From Bryobacterales bacterium (GTDB taxonomy: Bacteria; Acidobacteriota; Terriglobia; Bryobacterales; Bryobacteraceae), in NCBI GenBank assembly GCA_009697505.1, contig SHUD01000021.1:1-40770 (forward strand): DNA of 40,770 nucleotides, given 5' to 3'. This document shows positions 8,738-16,515 of this stretch, piece after piece. Every line of letters starts with the position of its first letter. Within the stretch, counting starts at the first letter, position 1. The notes under the pieces were generated by a model. It was not told where the DNA came from. It did no database searches and was given only the letters and a program-made list of their open reading frames with translations. The position numbers and the translations under genes are program-made.

Positions 8738-10729
8738 TTACGGCGGAGGAAGCATGGGCTTGGCCAGCGCCATGCATTCGCCAATTTCGATCCAGCCCTG
8801 CGCGGGCAAAGTCATCGCGGGCAGCCCGTTGTGGGAAACATGAACGCGGAAGCGATGCCCGGCGAGCGGAACCTGCATCTCGGCGATCCGTCCGACCACC
8901 ACCTGCGCTTCCGTGATGCCCGTTTCAAACTCAACGCGGATCGTCACTCCATGGGAGACTCCATCCAAGCGAATCGCCACGCATTCCCCATCGCAGCCGT
9001 AATACATCTCGCGCGCGGGCTGTGAGCCGCCGTGCATGGCTCCTGAGCGCGCATCGGGACGGTAGCGGCCCGCCCCCATCCACTCAAAATAAGATGTGAT
9101 CTCGCCGTCGAGCGTAACGCGAACCGGATTCTGCGGCGGCTCATGGATCTCGCCCGCTTGCAGAGAACGCAGAATGGGGTGAGCGAGCGCTTCCGGCGGC
9201 ACCAATCCCAATGCCCGGTACACGTTCGCCAGGTGATCGCGATACAACTGGTCGAACTCCGGACGGTTGTCCGAGCCATGCTCCGGCCCATACCACCAGT
9301 TCCAATCGCTGCCTTCGGCGATCAGCAATTCCTCGTAGGCCAGCCGGCGCGCGTTTTCGGAGACGTCAGGAGTCTCGTCGTAGGCGCGGCGCGCGGCCAG
9401 CAGAAGCTCCCATGCTTGGTTGTCTTCTTCCGCGCCGATCCAAATGTCGAAATTGGCGTTGATCCAGGACCCCGGGAAGATTCCCTGCAGCGGTTCGGCC
9501 TCGAACTTCGCGAGCGCTTCGGAAACCGTAAGGGCCTCCAGATTCGGATCCTGGGAGATGCGCCGGTACAATTCGCGCAGAAAGGGACGCCCGTTGGCTT
9601 CGTAATATTCCCACGCATTCTCGCCATCAAGAATGATGGGGACCAGCGCTTCGCGGCCCGCCGCGTTGTGCCCCGCCGCGTTCTGAAGGATGCGGTCCAG
9701 AAAGTGGCCTGCCGCATCGCTAGCGCTCATGCGCGAATACTCAAAGCCGATAAGATCGCTCAAGTAGTGATCGCGAAAAATCATGCGCATATCACGCCCG
9801 CCCTGCCGCCAGACATATGGTTTGTAGGTAACGTCGACGCCGGGATCGCGGCTGAGCGTACGCCCCAGAACACCGTTGTCGCTCGCGGCCCACGTAAAAC
9901 CGGAGTCGTGCGCCAATGCCAGAGCGTGATCGGAAACCGCGCCTTCCGAAGGCCACAGCCCCGTCGGCGCTGCGCCGAACACTTCCAGCATGTAGGCGCG
10001 GGCGCGCTCCAATTGCTCGCGGGCGTCCTGCGGATAATGAAAGCGTCGCGGGAGAGGCACGCCCGGATGCGGCACGGCGGCGATATCGGAATCGCACAAG
10101 AGCGGCAGAATCGGATGATAGTAGGGCGTTGTGGAAATTTCGATTTGTCCGCGCCTCGCGAATTCCCGATACACGGGGAGCACCCGCTGTAAAGCTTCCT
10201 TTTGCTGGCGCGCCATCACGGCCTGGTCAGCAAGTGAAAAGTCGCGGCCTTTTTGGGTCAACCCGACAAGCTCCGCGTCGCGGGCCAGCAAATCCTCATC
10301 GAACCACACGATCTGATTGAGCACCTGTAAATCGCGAACGTCTTGGGCTAGGAAGGTTTCCTTGCGCGCCTGTTTTTCATGCAATTCGCGATAGCGCGGA
10401 TAGCGGCAAATCAAGCGGTCATAGTTGGCTTGAAAAAAATACTTCAAGACGAAGTTGCGTTGCGCTTCACTCAGGTCTTCGGCGCGCGCCAAAGCGCAAT
10501 CCAGGAAGGGATCGGACGCCGCGCCCGATGCGTACTCGTCGATCTGCGCAACCATGCACGGGACCAGGTTGAAGGTCTGATGAATCGCGGGGAACTCGGC
10601 TAGGATTTCCACCATGCCGGCGTAGTCTTTAAGGGCATGTAAACGCGTCCAGGGCAGCTTGTATTCTCCGCTCCACAAATCCTTGTAGAACGGCTGGTGC
10701 ATGTGCCAGAGGAAACAGAGAGTCGTCAT
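8738..10729 (-). CDS. glycoside hydrolase family 57 protein
   Basis: The 663-residue product shows the GH57 motifs in order. HMHQPFY is at residues 9-15 and LPWTRLHALKDY at 25-36. WPSEGAVSD has the expected nucleophile Glu262, and ILDGENAWEYYE the expected acid/base Asp368. The domain continues to about 520 (WWYGPEHGSDNRPEFDQLYR). A C-terminal region at about 540-650 looks like a small beta domain. GH57 enzymes act on alpha-1,4-glucans, as amylase, amylopullulanase or branching enzyme. There is no signal peptide, so a cytoplasmic role in glycogen metabolism is likely; the exact specificity cannot be read from the sequence. It follows the propeller gene by 13 bases and is probably in an operon with nadE. 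Confidence 0.9.
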   Translation of the reverse strand: MTTLCFLWHMHQPFYKDLWSGEYKLPWTRLHALKDYAGMVEILAEFPAIHQTFNLVPCMVAQIDEYASGAASDPFLDCALARAEDLSEAQRNFVLKYFFQANYDRLICRYPRYRELHEKQARKETFLAQDVRDLQVLNQIVWFDEDLLARDAELVGLTQKGRDFSLADQAVMARQQKEALQRVLPVYREFARRGQIEISTTPYYHPILPLLCDSDIAAVPHPGVPLPRRFHYPQDAREQLERARAYMLEVFGAAPTGLWPSEGAVSDHALALAHDSGFTWAASDNGVLGRTLSRDPGVDVTYKPYVWRQGGRDMRMIFRDHYLSDLIGFEYSRMSASDAAGHFLDRILQNAAGHNAAGREALVPIILDGENAWEYYEANGRPFLRELYRRISQDPNLEALTVSEALAKFEAEPLQGIFPGSWINANFDIWIGAEEDNQAWELLLAARRAYDETPDVSENARRLAYEELLIAEGSDWNWWYGPEHGSDNRPEFDQLYRDHLANVYRALGLVPPEALAHPILRSLQAGEIHEPPQNPVRVTLDGEITSYFEWMGAGRYRPDARSGAMHGGSQPAREMYYGCDGECVAIRLDGVSHGVTIRVEFETGITEAQVVVGRIAEMQVPLAGHRFRVHVSHNGLPAMTLPAQGWIEIGECMALAKPMLPPP

Positions 10730-10742
10730 CAGTCCTTGCGCG

Positions 10743-12203
10743 TCAATCCTTGCGAGTCATGGGCCGCAGCCCGAGCAGCGCCTCCGCGCGCCGCAAGTCT
10801 CCCACCACGATCTCCGTATTCCCGGCGAAGGGGCTCTTGGCGATCGCGGCCTTGACGGCATCGCCGCTGGGATCGGCAATCACAATCAGCCGCGGCAGCA
10901 TTCCGCTCGCTTCAAATTGTTTCAGGTCTTCCAGAAAAGCCGCGGCGTCCGGCTTGGTAAAAGGACGGATGGCCGGATCGACGGCCTGCCCGTTGCGCAG
11001 CATTACTCCATAATTTCGCACCGTCAGGCCCGCCGCCAGCGCGTTGGTCCACAGGTAGCCGGCGGGAGGCAGATTCGCCGGATCCGCGAAGTCGAAGTTG
11101 GGCCGCCGCCCGAGCTTCACCGCGAAGTCCGGCGCGATTCCCGCTACCGCCCGCATGACTGCTTCCGGCTCGCTATCGCGGATGACGTAGATCACATGCG
11201 CAGCCGGATTCAACTTAGGTGGTTCGCGCTCGGCGGGTACCGGAGCCACTTCCCCGAGCGGCCGCACCGAATTCGCGCGCGCATTGGCTACCCACACCTT
11301 GCCGCCGGCAGTTCGCAGAGCGGCTGGATAAGCGCCAGTGGGGATAAAACCGTCCACAACACCGCGCACGTCGGAGACGTCTACGGAAGCCACTACGCCG
11401 GCATCCGAACACGCCACGTACAAGCGCGTCTGATCGGCGGACAGCGCCAGCGCGCTGGGTGTCATGCCGAGCGGCGATAGTTGCGACGGTGCCACATGGA
11501 TGCTCTCCACCAGATTCAGGGTCTTGTTTTCACCGATGCCGACGACGAATACATTGTTCGTATTTGCCGCGGCGACAAACAACCGGTATCGCCAAGGAAT
11601 CGGCGGCTCACCGGCCTCACGTTCCGGCTTGTACGCGCTGAGCACCATGTCGGTGGGGTGCGGGCCCAAGCGGATGCGTCCGATTTCTTCGCCATTTGTG
11701 ACGTTGTGCTGATACACCGCCGCGTCAGCCCAACTAGAGACGAAGTAGGAACGGCCGTCGGGATGAAACAAGATCCGGTACGGCCGCCTGCCGGTCTTGA
11801 ACTTGTCGATCACACGGCCCGATTGCGGATTGATCACGACCACGGCATTGCCAAACAGATCCGCCGCGTAAATGAGCCGCCCGTCCGGCGACACGGCCAC
11901 GTCGCCGACGAAATCCGACGCTTTCATCTCGCGCGCGAGCTTCAGTTCGCCTTGCGCGTAGGCCAACTCGTACACCACTCCGCGCGAGCCGCCGCCCGCG
12001 TAGACGTTCTTCCCGTCCGGCGAAAAAGTCAGGCCCAACCAGGCATCGGGCAACGGGAGTTCGCTTCCGTTCACGACGCTGATCGAAGCCTTGGCGCCTC
12101 CGCTAAGCGCCAGCACGCGGCCATCCGGCGCGACGGCCAGTGACATCGGGAAATCCAGCGCGAAGGCGCTCAACGCGCTGAGGAGGAATGCGATCGCCTT
12201 CAT
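10743..12203 (-). CDS. YVTN beta-propeller protein with eroded phosphoesterase domain
   Basis: The 486-residue product has a signal peptide (MKAIAFLLSALSAFA), then YVTN-type propeller repeats at about 20-330 (VAVSPDGRLIYAADLFGNAVVVINPQSG; SYFVSSWADAAVYQHN). The C-terminal third resembles the phosphoesterase half of bifunctional YncE/alkaline-phosphatase proteins, with HVIYVIRDSEPE where HVxxVxKENRTYDQ is usual, a PDFAVKLGRRPNFDF segment, PPAGYLWTNALAAGLTVRNYG and so on. The metal-binding start and much of the catalytic core are missing, so phosphatase activity is unlikely. The start overlaps the nadE stop by 4 bases (ATGA). It should be exported. The propeller may still bind a ligand or protein. 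Confidence 0.82.
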   Translation of the reverse strand: MKAIAFLLSALSAFALDFPMSLAVAPDGRVLALSGGAKASISVVNGSELPLPDAWLGLTFSPDGKNVYAGGGSRGVVYELAYAQGELKLAREMKASDFVGDVAVSPDGRLIYAADLFGNAVVVINPQSGRVIDKFKTGRRPYRILFHPDGRSYFVSSWADAAVYQHNVTNGEEIGRIRLGPHPTDMVLSAYKPEREAGEPPIPWRYRLFVAAANTNNVFVVGIGENKTLNLVESIHVAPSQLSPLGMTPSALALSADQTRLYVACSDAGVVASVDVSDVRGVVDGFIPTGAYPAALRTAGGKVWVANARANSVRPLGEVAPVPAEREPPKLNPAAHVIYVIRDSEPEAVMRAVAGIAPDFAVKLGRRPNFDFADPANLPPAGYLWTNALAAGLTVRNYGVMLRNGQAVDPAIRPFTKPDAAAFLEDLKQFEASGMLPRLIVIADPSGDAVKAAIAKSPFAGNTEIVVGDLRRAEALLGLRPMTRKD

Positions 12204-13849
12204 TGCGAAAACCTTTGGGCGATCGGCATTCGGCGGCCCACTCCAAAAGCCTTAGTGGTGACCTTCAATCCGGGCGCGGCCTGTTGGCGTTTATATTCGT
12301 TGCGATCCACCTTATTCACGATGTCCAAGACTTGTTCCAGTGGCAGCTTCAGGCTCGCGGCGATTTCGCGCGGCGCTTGGTTGCGTTCGACGTAGGCTTC
12401 GAGGATCGTGTCGAGCACCTCATACGGCGGCAGAGAGTCCGTGTCTTTCTGATCCGGCCGCAGCTCGGCGGAAGGCGGCTTGGTGAAGACGCTTTCCGGG
12501 ATCGCGCCCTGGTGCCGCTGGTTGGCCAGCCGGGCCAGTTTGTAAACCAGCGTCTTGGGCACATCGCTGATGACCGCGAGTCCTCCGCACATGTCGCCAT
12601 ACAGCGTGCAATACCCCACCGCAAGCTCACTCTTATTGCCCGTGGTTAGCACCATCGCTCCGGTTTTGTTGGACAGCGCCATGAGCGTGACCCCACGCAG
12701 GCGGGATTGCAGGTTCTCCTCAGTCACATCCGCCGATCTTCCCGCAAACACGGGATTCAGCTCCTGAAGAAACCGCTCATATATTCCCGTGATCGAAATC
12801 AGCTCAAAGCGGATGCCCAGCTTTTCGGCCATCGCGCGAGCATCCGTGACGCTGTGCTCGGAAGAATACGGACCCGGCATTCCCACGCCCGTGACGTTTT
12901 CTTCGCCGACGGCGTCCACGGCGATCACCGCGGTCAATGCCGAGTCGATGCCGCCGCTCAGGCCGATCAGCACTTTCGAAAATCCGCACTTGCGGATGTA
13001 ATCGCGAGTGCCCAACACCAGAGCCTGGTACGCCGCCTCACATTCATCGGCGAAGTCTTCGTTACGTTCTCCGGTCCCCGCGCCGAGATCGCACAGGACC
13101 AAATCTTCTTCGAACGAACGCGCCTGGGCGATCACTTCCCCCGCGCTATTCATGGTGAAACTGGTGCCGTCGAAAACCAGTTGGTCGTTGCCGCCCACCT
13201 GATTGACGTATACGACAGGCTTGCCATACCGCCGCGCGGCGGCCCGGTAAACGCTACGCCGGATCGCACGCTTGCCCATGTTGTAGGGCGAAGCGTTGAT
13301 GCAGATCAGCATTTGCGCGCCGGCGTCGAACAACTCCTCCACCGGGTCGCGCTGATACAGGCGGTGCTTCCAATAATCCCGGTCGTTCCAGGCGTCTTCG
13401 CAGATGGTCAGCGCCACCGGAGTCCCGCGCAGAGTGCACAGATGTTGGCGCTCGGCGGGCCGGAAGTAGCGGGCCTCGTCAAAGACGTCATAGGTGGGCA
13501 ACAGCATTTTGCTCTGCCGGAAAACGATTTCTCCGCGCTCGATCAGCGCCGCGCGGTTCAACGCGCGCTTGCCGGTTTCCGCATCCGAGCGGCCCACGTA
13601 GCCGCAGATGACGCTCACATCCAAAGCGCGGGTTTCCCGCGCCAGCCGCTGCAATTCGCGCTCGGAGGCATCCAAAAAACTGGGCTTTTCCACCAGATCG
13701 CGCGGCGGGTAGCCGGCCAGGGAGAGTTCCGGGAACACCACCGCTTCGGCTCCGCGAGCAGCGGCGTCGCGCGCGGACCGGACCATTCGATCCACGTTTC
13801 CCGCCAGGTCCCCGACCGTGGGATTGAATTGCGCCAGAGCGATGCGCAT
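12200..13849 (-). CDS. nadE: glutamine-dependent NAD+ synthetase
   Basis: The 549-residue two-domain enzyme amidates nicotinic acid adenine dinucleotide to NAD+. The N-terminal nitrilase-type glutaminase carries the Glu41-Lys114-Cys150 triad (FPELSLAG, RQSKMLLPT, LTICEDAW). The C-terminal synthetase has the PP-loop SGGIDS at 298-303, LTTGNKSELAVGY near 395, and a C-terminal basic end. The length is normal for the glutaminase-containing type, so ammonia comes from glutamine. The gene is first in a tight minus-strand row with the propeller and GH57 genes. The link between NAD synthesis and those two is not obvious. TACAAT lies 9 bases before the ATG. Confidence 0.96.
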   Translation of the reverse strand: MRIALAQFNPTVGDLAGNVDRMVRSARDAAARGAEAVVFPELSLAGYPPRDLVEKPSFLDASERELQRLARETRALDVSVICGYVGRSDAETGKRALNRAALIERGEIVFRQSKMLLPTYDVFDEARYFRPAERQHLCTLRGTPVALTICEDAWNDRDYWKHRLYQRDPVEELFDAGAQMLICINASPYNMGKRAIRRSVYRAAARRYGKPVVYVNQVGGNDQLVFDGTSFTMNSAGEVIAQARSFEEDLVLCDLGAGTGERNEDFADECEAAYQALVLGTRDYIRKCGFSKVLIGLSGGIDSALTAVIAVDAVGEENVTGVGMPGPYSSEHSVTDARAMAEKLGIRFELISITGIYERFLQELNPVFAGRSADVTEENLQSRLRGVTLMALSNKTGAMVLTTGNKSELAVGYCTLYGDMCGGLAVISDVPKTLVYKLARLANQRHQGAIPESVFTKPPSAELRPDQKDTDSLPPYEVLDTILEAYVERNQAPREIAASLKLPLEQVLDIVNKVDRNEYKRQQAAPGLKVTTKAFGVGRRMPIAQRFSQ

Positions 13850-13858
13850 GGAAATACC

Positions 13859-13864
13859 ATTGTA
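13859..13864 (-). promoter_or_regulatory. -10-like box TACAAT before nadE
   Basis: TACAAT on the minus strand ends 9 bases before the nadE ATG. With no ribosome binding site visible, a leaderless start is possible. The -35 region is poor. Confidence 0.3.
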
Positions 13865-13899
13865 ATGCGGCCAACGCCCCGGCCATCAGGCGGATCGAG

Positions 13900-13905
13900 T
13901 ATGAT
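13900..13905 (+). promoter_or_regulatory. -10-like box TATGAT before the M28 remnant
   Basis: TATGAT lies 6 bases before the ATG at 13912, and back to back with the nadE box within the 62-base divergent gap. It would give a leaderless transcript. Confidence 0.3.
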
Positions 13906-13911
13906 CCGGAA

Positions 13912-14725
13912 ATGCGTGTGATTGCGGCCTCTGTTGCGGGACTTGCGTTCCTCGCGGCTTTGACCTGGTTCGCCACAACCCAGCCGGTTCTACCGCAATT
14001 CTCGCGATCCACGCCGCCAGCAGTGGATCCGGAGCGGCTTAGACTTCATGTTGAGACATTGTCCACTACCTTCATGCCGCGGGATTGGCGGCACATCGAG
14101 AATCTGGATCGGGCCGCGGCATATATTTCACGCCAGCTTATGGAAGCGGGCGCCACGGTGAGCGAACAACCGTACCAGATGCAGGCGCGCAACCAGAACC
14201 AGGGGAGGACGTACCGCAACGTCACCGGAACGCTCGGGCCGGCGACCAGGGAGCGGATTGTCGTCGGGGCACACTATGACGCGTTCTCGGAATACCCTGC
14301 CGCCGATGACAACGCCAGTGGGGTGGCAGTTCTCATTGAAGTCGCCCGGCTCCTGGCTAGGGAATCCCTGCCTCTCGGCGTGGATCTGGTTGCATTTTCG
14401 CTTGAGGAGCCCTTTGCGGAAGGCGCGAAAGGAACTTTCCGGACGCCGGATGGCGGCAGTGCCGTGCATGCGACGTCGTTGAGGAAGGCCGGCGCGCAGG
14501 TCCGGTTGATGTTTTCCTTGGAGACCCTGGTGCAATGTCATTACCACGATCGACCCAGGCTTCTTCGACACGTCGAACGCCAGCCGCAACCGCGTCCAGA
14601 TCATCGCGGTTAGCGTACAGGACGGCAAAGTCGCCGACGCGAAAGACGTGGAAATGCGGAGACCGTGGGTCAAGCAGGTCAGAGACACCATTGACTACGA
14701 CGCCCTGGAGAAGCTGCTGAACTAG
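13912..14725 (+). pseudogene. M28 family metallopeptidase remnant joined to a foreign tail
   Basis: The first frame (233 residues, 13912-14613) has a signal anchor, then the M28 core. His121 is in VGAHYDAFSEY, the bridging Asp is in the ADDNASG segment, and the Glu pair is in FSLEEPF at 165-166. The usual FFGTEGMGSAVHA loop is disturbed, but GSAVHATSLRKAGAQVRLMFSLE follows. After about 14525 the M28 similarity stops, so the C-terminal metal ligand is missing. A different frame then reads about 60 sensible residues (TIDPGFFDTSNASRNRV ... YDALEKLLN) to a TAG at 14723-14725 supplied by the edge of the 215-bp element. I do not recognise the tail. It looks like a deletion junction plus insertion, and a working peptidase is unlikely. 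Confidence 0.75.
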
Positions 14726-14937
14726 CCTGCATTTCTCACAACGTCCCAAGGTAGATCAGAAAGAGCCATACCGGGGCCCAGGGTGGAGCGGGCTTTAGCC
14801 TGCAACGGAGGCTTCAGCCTCCGCAGCGGTATAACCACACTTCGAACCGGGGACTCAAGTCCCCGTCACAGGCTCAAGCCAGCTCCACGTTGGGATCTGC
14901 TCCTCCGTAAGCAATCTCGTGTGCGAAATGCAGGCTA
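14723..14937. mobile_element. 215-bp palindromic TA-flanked element, copy 1 (MITE-like)
   Basis: The element starts TAGCCTGCATTTCTCACA and ends with the near-perfect reverse complement (one mismatch). It is bounded by TA on both sides, as for TA-targeting non-autonomous elements. It encodes nothing. Inside are four 16-nt hairpins with 2-nt loops: 14788-14803, 14807-14822 (GGAGGCT-TC-AGCCTCC), 14849-14864 (GGGGACT-CA-AGTCCCC), and one near 14869. Copy 2 at 36938-37152 is its reverse complement with only about four differences. The left end forms the stop codon of the M28 remnant. Confidence 0.85.
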
Positions 14938-15033
14938 GGAGCGGAACGAACGGGGTTCGCGCGTACTCCTTTACGTCGCGCGCTCCGCAAGCCGCGTTCT
15001 ACGGAACGTCCGTCCGTTGCCGCCAGACCCTGC

Positions 15034-15591
15034 TTACTGCAGTTGCACGACTCGGCTGGGGTCGACCCGGATCACCAGGTAGGAAATCGATCCGTCGATT
15101 TTGCTAAACCAATGGGGCGTGCCCGCCGGAATGACGATGACGTCGCCCGCTTTGAGCTGATGGGTCACGCCGCCCTGGATTGCAGTGCCGCTGGAGCCGG
15201 GACCGTCTTCTTTCGAGACCTCCAGGCTGGCAGTCTCCCTGACCTTGGCATTGACCAGCGTGCCGCCGGTCACGAACGCCGCCGAGCCCTTGATCACGTG
15301 ATAGACTTCCGACACCTTGTAGTGCAAGGCGGCGGTTTGTTTGTCACCCTCGGCCCGGTAGAGCACGCCGACGCCAACGTTGTGCCCACCCGCGTCGACC
15401 ACTCGCAGATTGGGAAGCTCCCCGGGCTTGCGCGGCCTGAGGCGGTCCTGAATCGCCGCAGCCGGTATATCGACGGCGGGAAGAGCTTTGGTCTGGGCGT
15501 CGGCCATAGGCGGCGTGACTACAAATAGGAAGGCAGCGGTACTCGTTGCTCTCGTCATTGCTATCATGATCGTTCTCATCATCGCTCTCAT
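15034..15591 (-). CDS. secreted cupin-domain protein
   Basis: The 185-residue product has an N-terminal signal segment (to about residue 34, ADAQ), then a double-stranded beta-helix cupin. LHYKVSEVYHVIKGSAAFVTGG is motif 1 with the metal-type H-x-x-x-E-x-Y-H variant, and LKAGDVIVIPAGTPHWF is motif 2. It ends at ISYLVIRVDPSRVVQLQ. Many secreted single cupins of this kind occur in Acidobacteriota and their ligands are unknown. ATG 15591 was chosen because AAGGAG lies 6 bases upstream; longer frames exist but lack a site. It is divergent from the gene at 15838. Confidence 0.85.
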   Translation of the reverse strand: MRAMMRTIMIAMTRATSTAAFLFVVTPPMADAQTKALPAVDIPAAAIQDRLRPRKPGELPNLRVVDAGGHNVGVGVLYRAEGDKQTAALHYKVSEVYHVIKGSAAFVTGGTLVNAKVRETASLEVSKEDGPGSSGTAIQGGVTHQLKAGDVIVIPAGTPHWFSKIDGSISYLVIRVDPSRVVQLQ

Positions 15592-15804
15592 CGGGGTCTC
15601 CTTCGGCTTCGTTGAGAATAGTGGCACAATTGACATACTCGACGCTGAGTGCACCGGTGTCAATAGGCTCTCTGCCTGCGATCGCGGGCTCACGGGTATG
15701 GGCGCAGGAGGGCCATTCCGAAGCCGGGGACCTTCCAGGAAGAAGCCCCAAGGCCTAATCGCAGTGTGATACGATTTCAGCCACATTAGGTTCTGCGTCG
15801 GTTG

Positions 15805-15818
15805 CAGACAAATGTCTG
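15805..15818. promoter_or_regulatory. perfect inverted repeat CAGACA-AA-TGTCTG, candidate operator
   Basis: A 6-bp inverted repeat with a 2-bp centre sits 7 bases before the ribosome binding site of the 15838 gene, in the 246-base divergent region with the cupin gene. The GACA/TGTC half-sites resemble in shape the sites of winged-helix repressors such as BlaI. No regulator gene is adjacent, so the assignment is a guess. Confidence 0.35.
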
Positions 15819-15837
15819 TCCAATACAGGAGGGCGTT

Positions 15838-16401
15838 ATGAAAAAGGCGTTGAAGGTAGGGGGATCCATACTGGCCGGCTTGCTGGTGGTGCTTGCCGTG
15901 CTGCGCGTCACGGGCTTCGAACCTCGGTTGTGCTACCACTCAGCCGATTCTTGGACCTGCAGAATACCGGGTTTGTGGCTTGCGGGGAACCTGGTTGCCA
16001 CTCCAGTCAGCGACTGGTCGTTCGCTGATAACTATCCCGAGATCAGGATTCAGACCCGGAGCAGGTATCTACTGCCTCTCTCCGTGACAACGTATTGCAT
16101 GACCAATAACGGCCAGCTTTATGTCGAAGCCACCTATTCCAAACGGGGCGACGAGTATCCCAAGTATCCGCACGGCAGAGTCTGGAATGAGAATGTGGAC
16201 CGCGATCCCCACGTGCGGCTGAAAATAGGGGATCAGTTGTATGACCGTACTTTGGTGCTGGTGACCGACCCCGCCGAGCAAGAAGCCGCCATCAAGGCCA
16301 AGGCAGCAAAATACATCCCAGGTGCTAAAAAGAATTGGGGCGATTGGAAACTTCCGCCGCCGGAGGCCCCCGCTATCGTCTATCGGGTGGTTCCTAGTTA
16401 G
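15838..16401 (+). CDS. membrane-anchored hypothetical protein, possible split-barrel fold
   Basis: The 187-residue product has one N-terminal transmembrane segment (residues 7-24), then an outside domain with GLWLAGNLVATPVSDWSF, RSRYLLPLSVTTYCMTNNGQLYV and VDRDPHVRLKIGDQLYDRTLVLVTD. This block order recalls split-barrel (PNPOx/deazaflavin-nitroreductase-like) proteins, but I cannot confirm a cofactor site. The start has a strong ribosome binding site (AGGAGGG, 6 bases before ATG). The gene is alone between the divergent cupin and the convergent membrane-protein gene. A short hairpin GCCGA-AAA-TCGGC begins at the stop codon (16401-16413) without a T-run. Confidence 0.75.
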   Translation: MKKALKVGGSILAGLLVVLAVLRVTGFEPRLCYHSADSWTCRIPGLWLAGNLVATPVSDWSFADNYPEIRIQTRSRYLLPLSVTTYCMTNNGQLYVEATYSKRGDEYPKYPHGRVWNENVDRDPHVRLKIGDQLYDRTLVLVTDPAEQEAAIKAKAAKYIPGAKKNWGDWKLPPPEAPAIVYRVVPS

Positions 16402-16515
16402 CCGAAAATCGGCTTCCGGGAAGTCACTTGGCCGTGTCGGCATCTCGTACAAGTGCCGCGAGGGCTGCGCGGCCGTTAACCGGCAACATATGTGCGAACG
16501 GCCTCGATTGCGCCC

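Noticed and set aside
15630..15635. TTGACA as a -35 box
   Set aside because: No acceptable -10 box at 16-18 bases on the plus strand.
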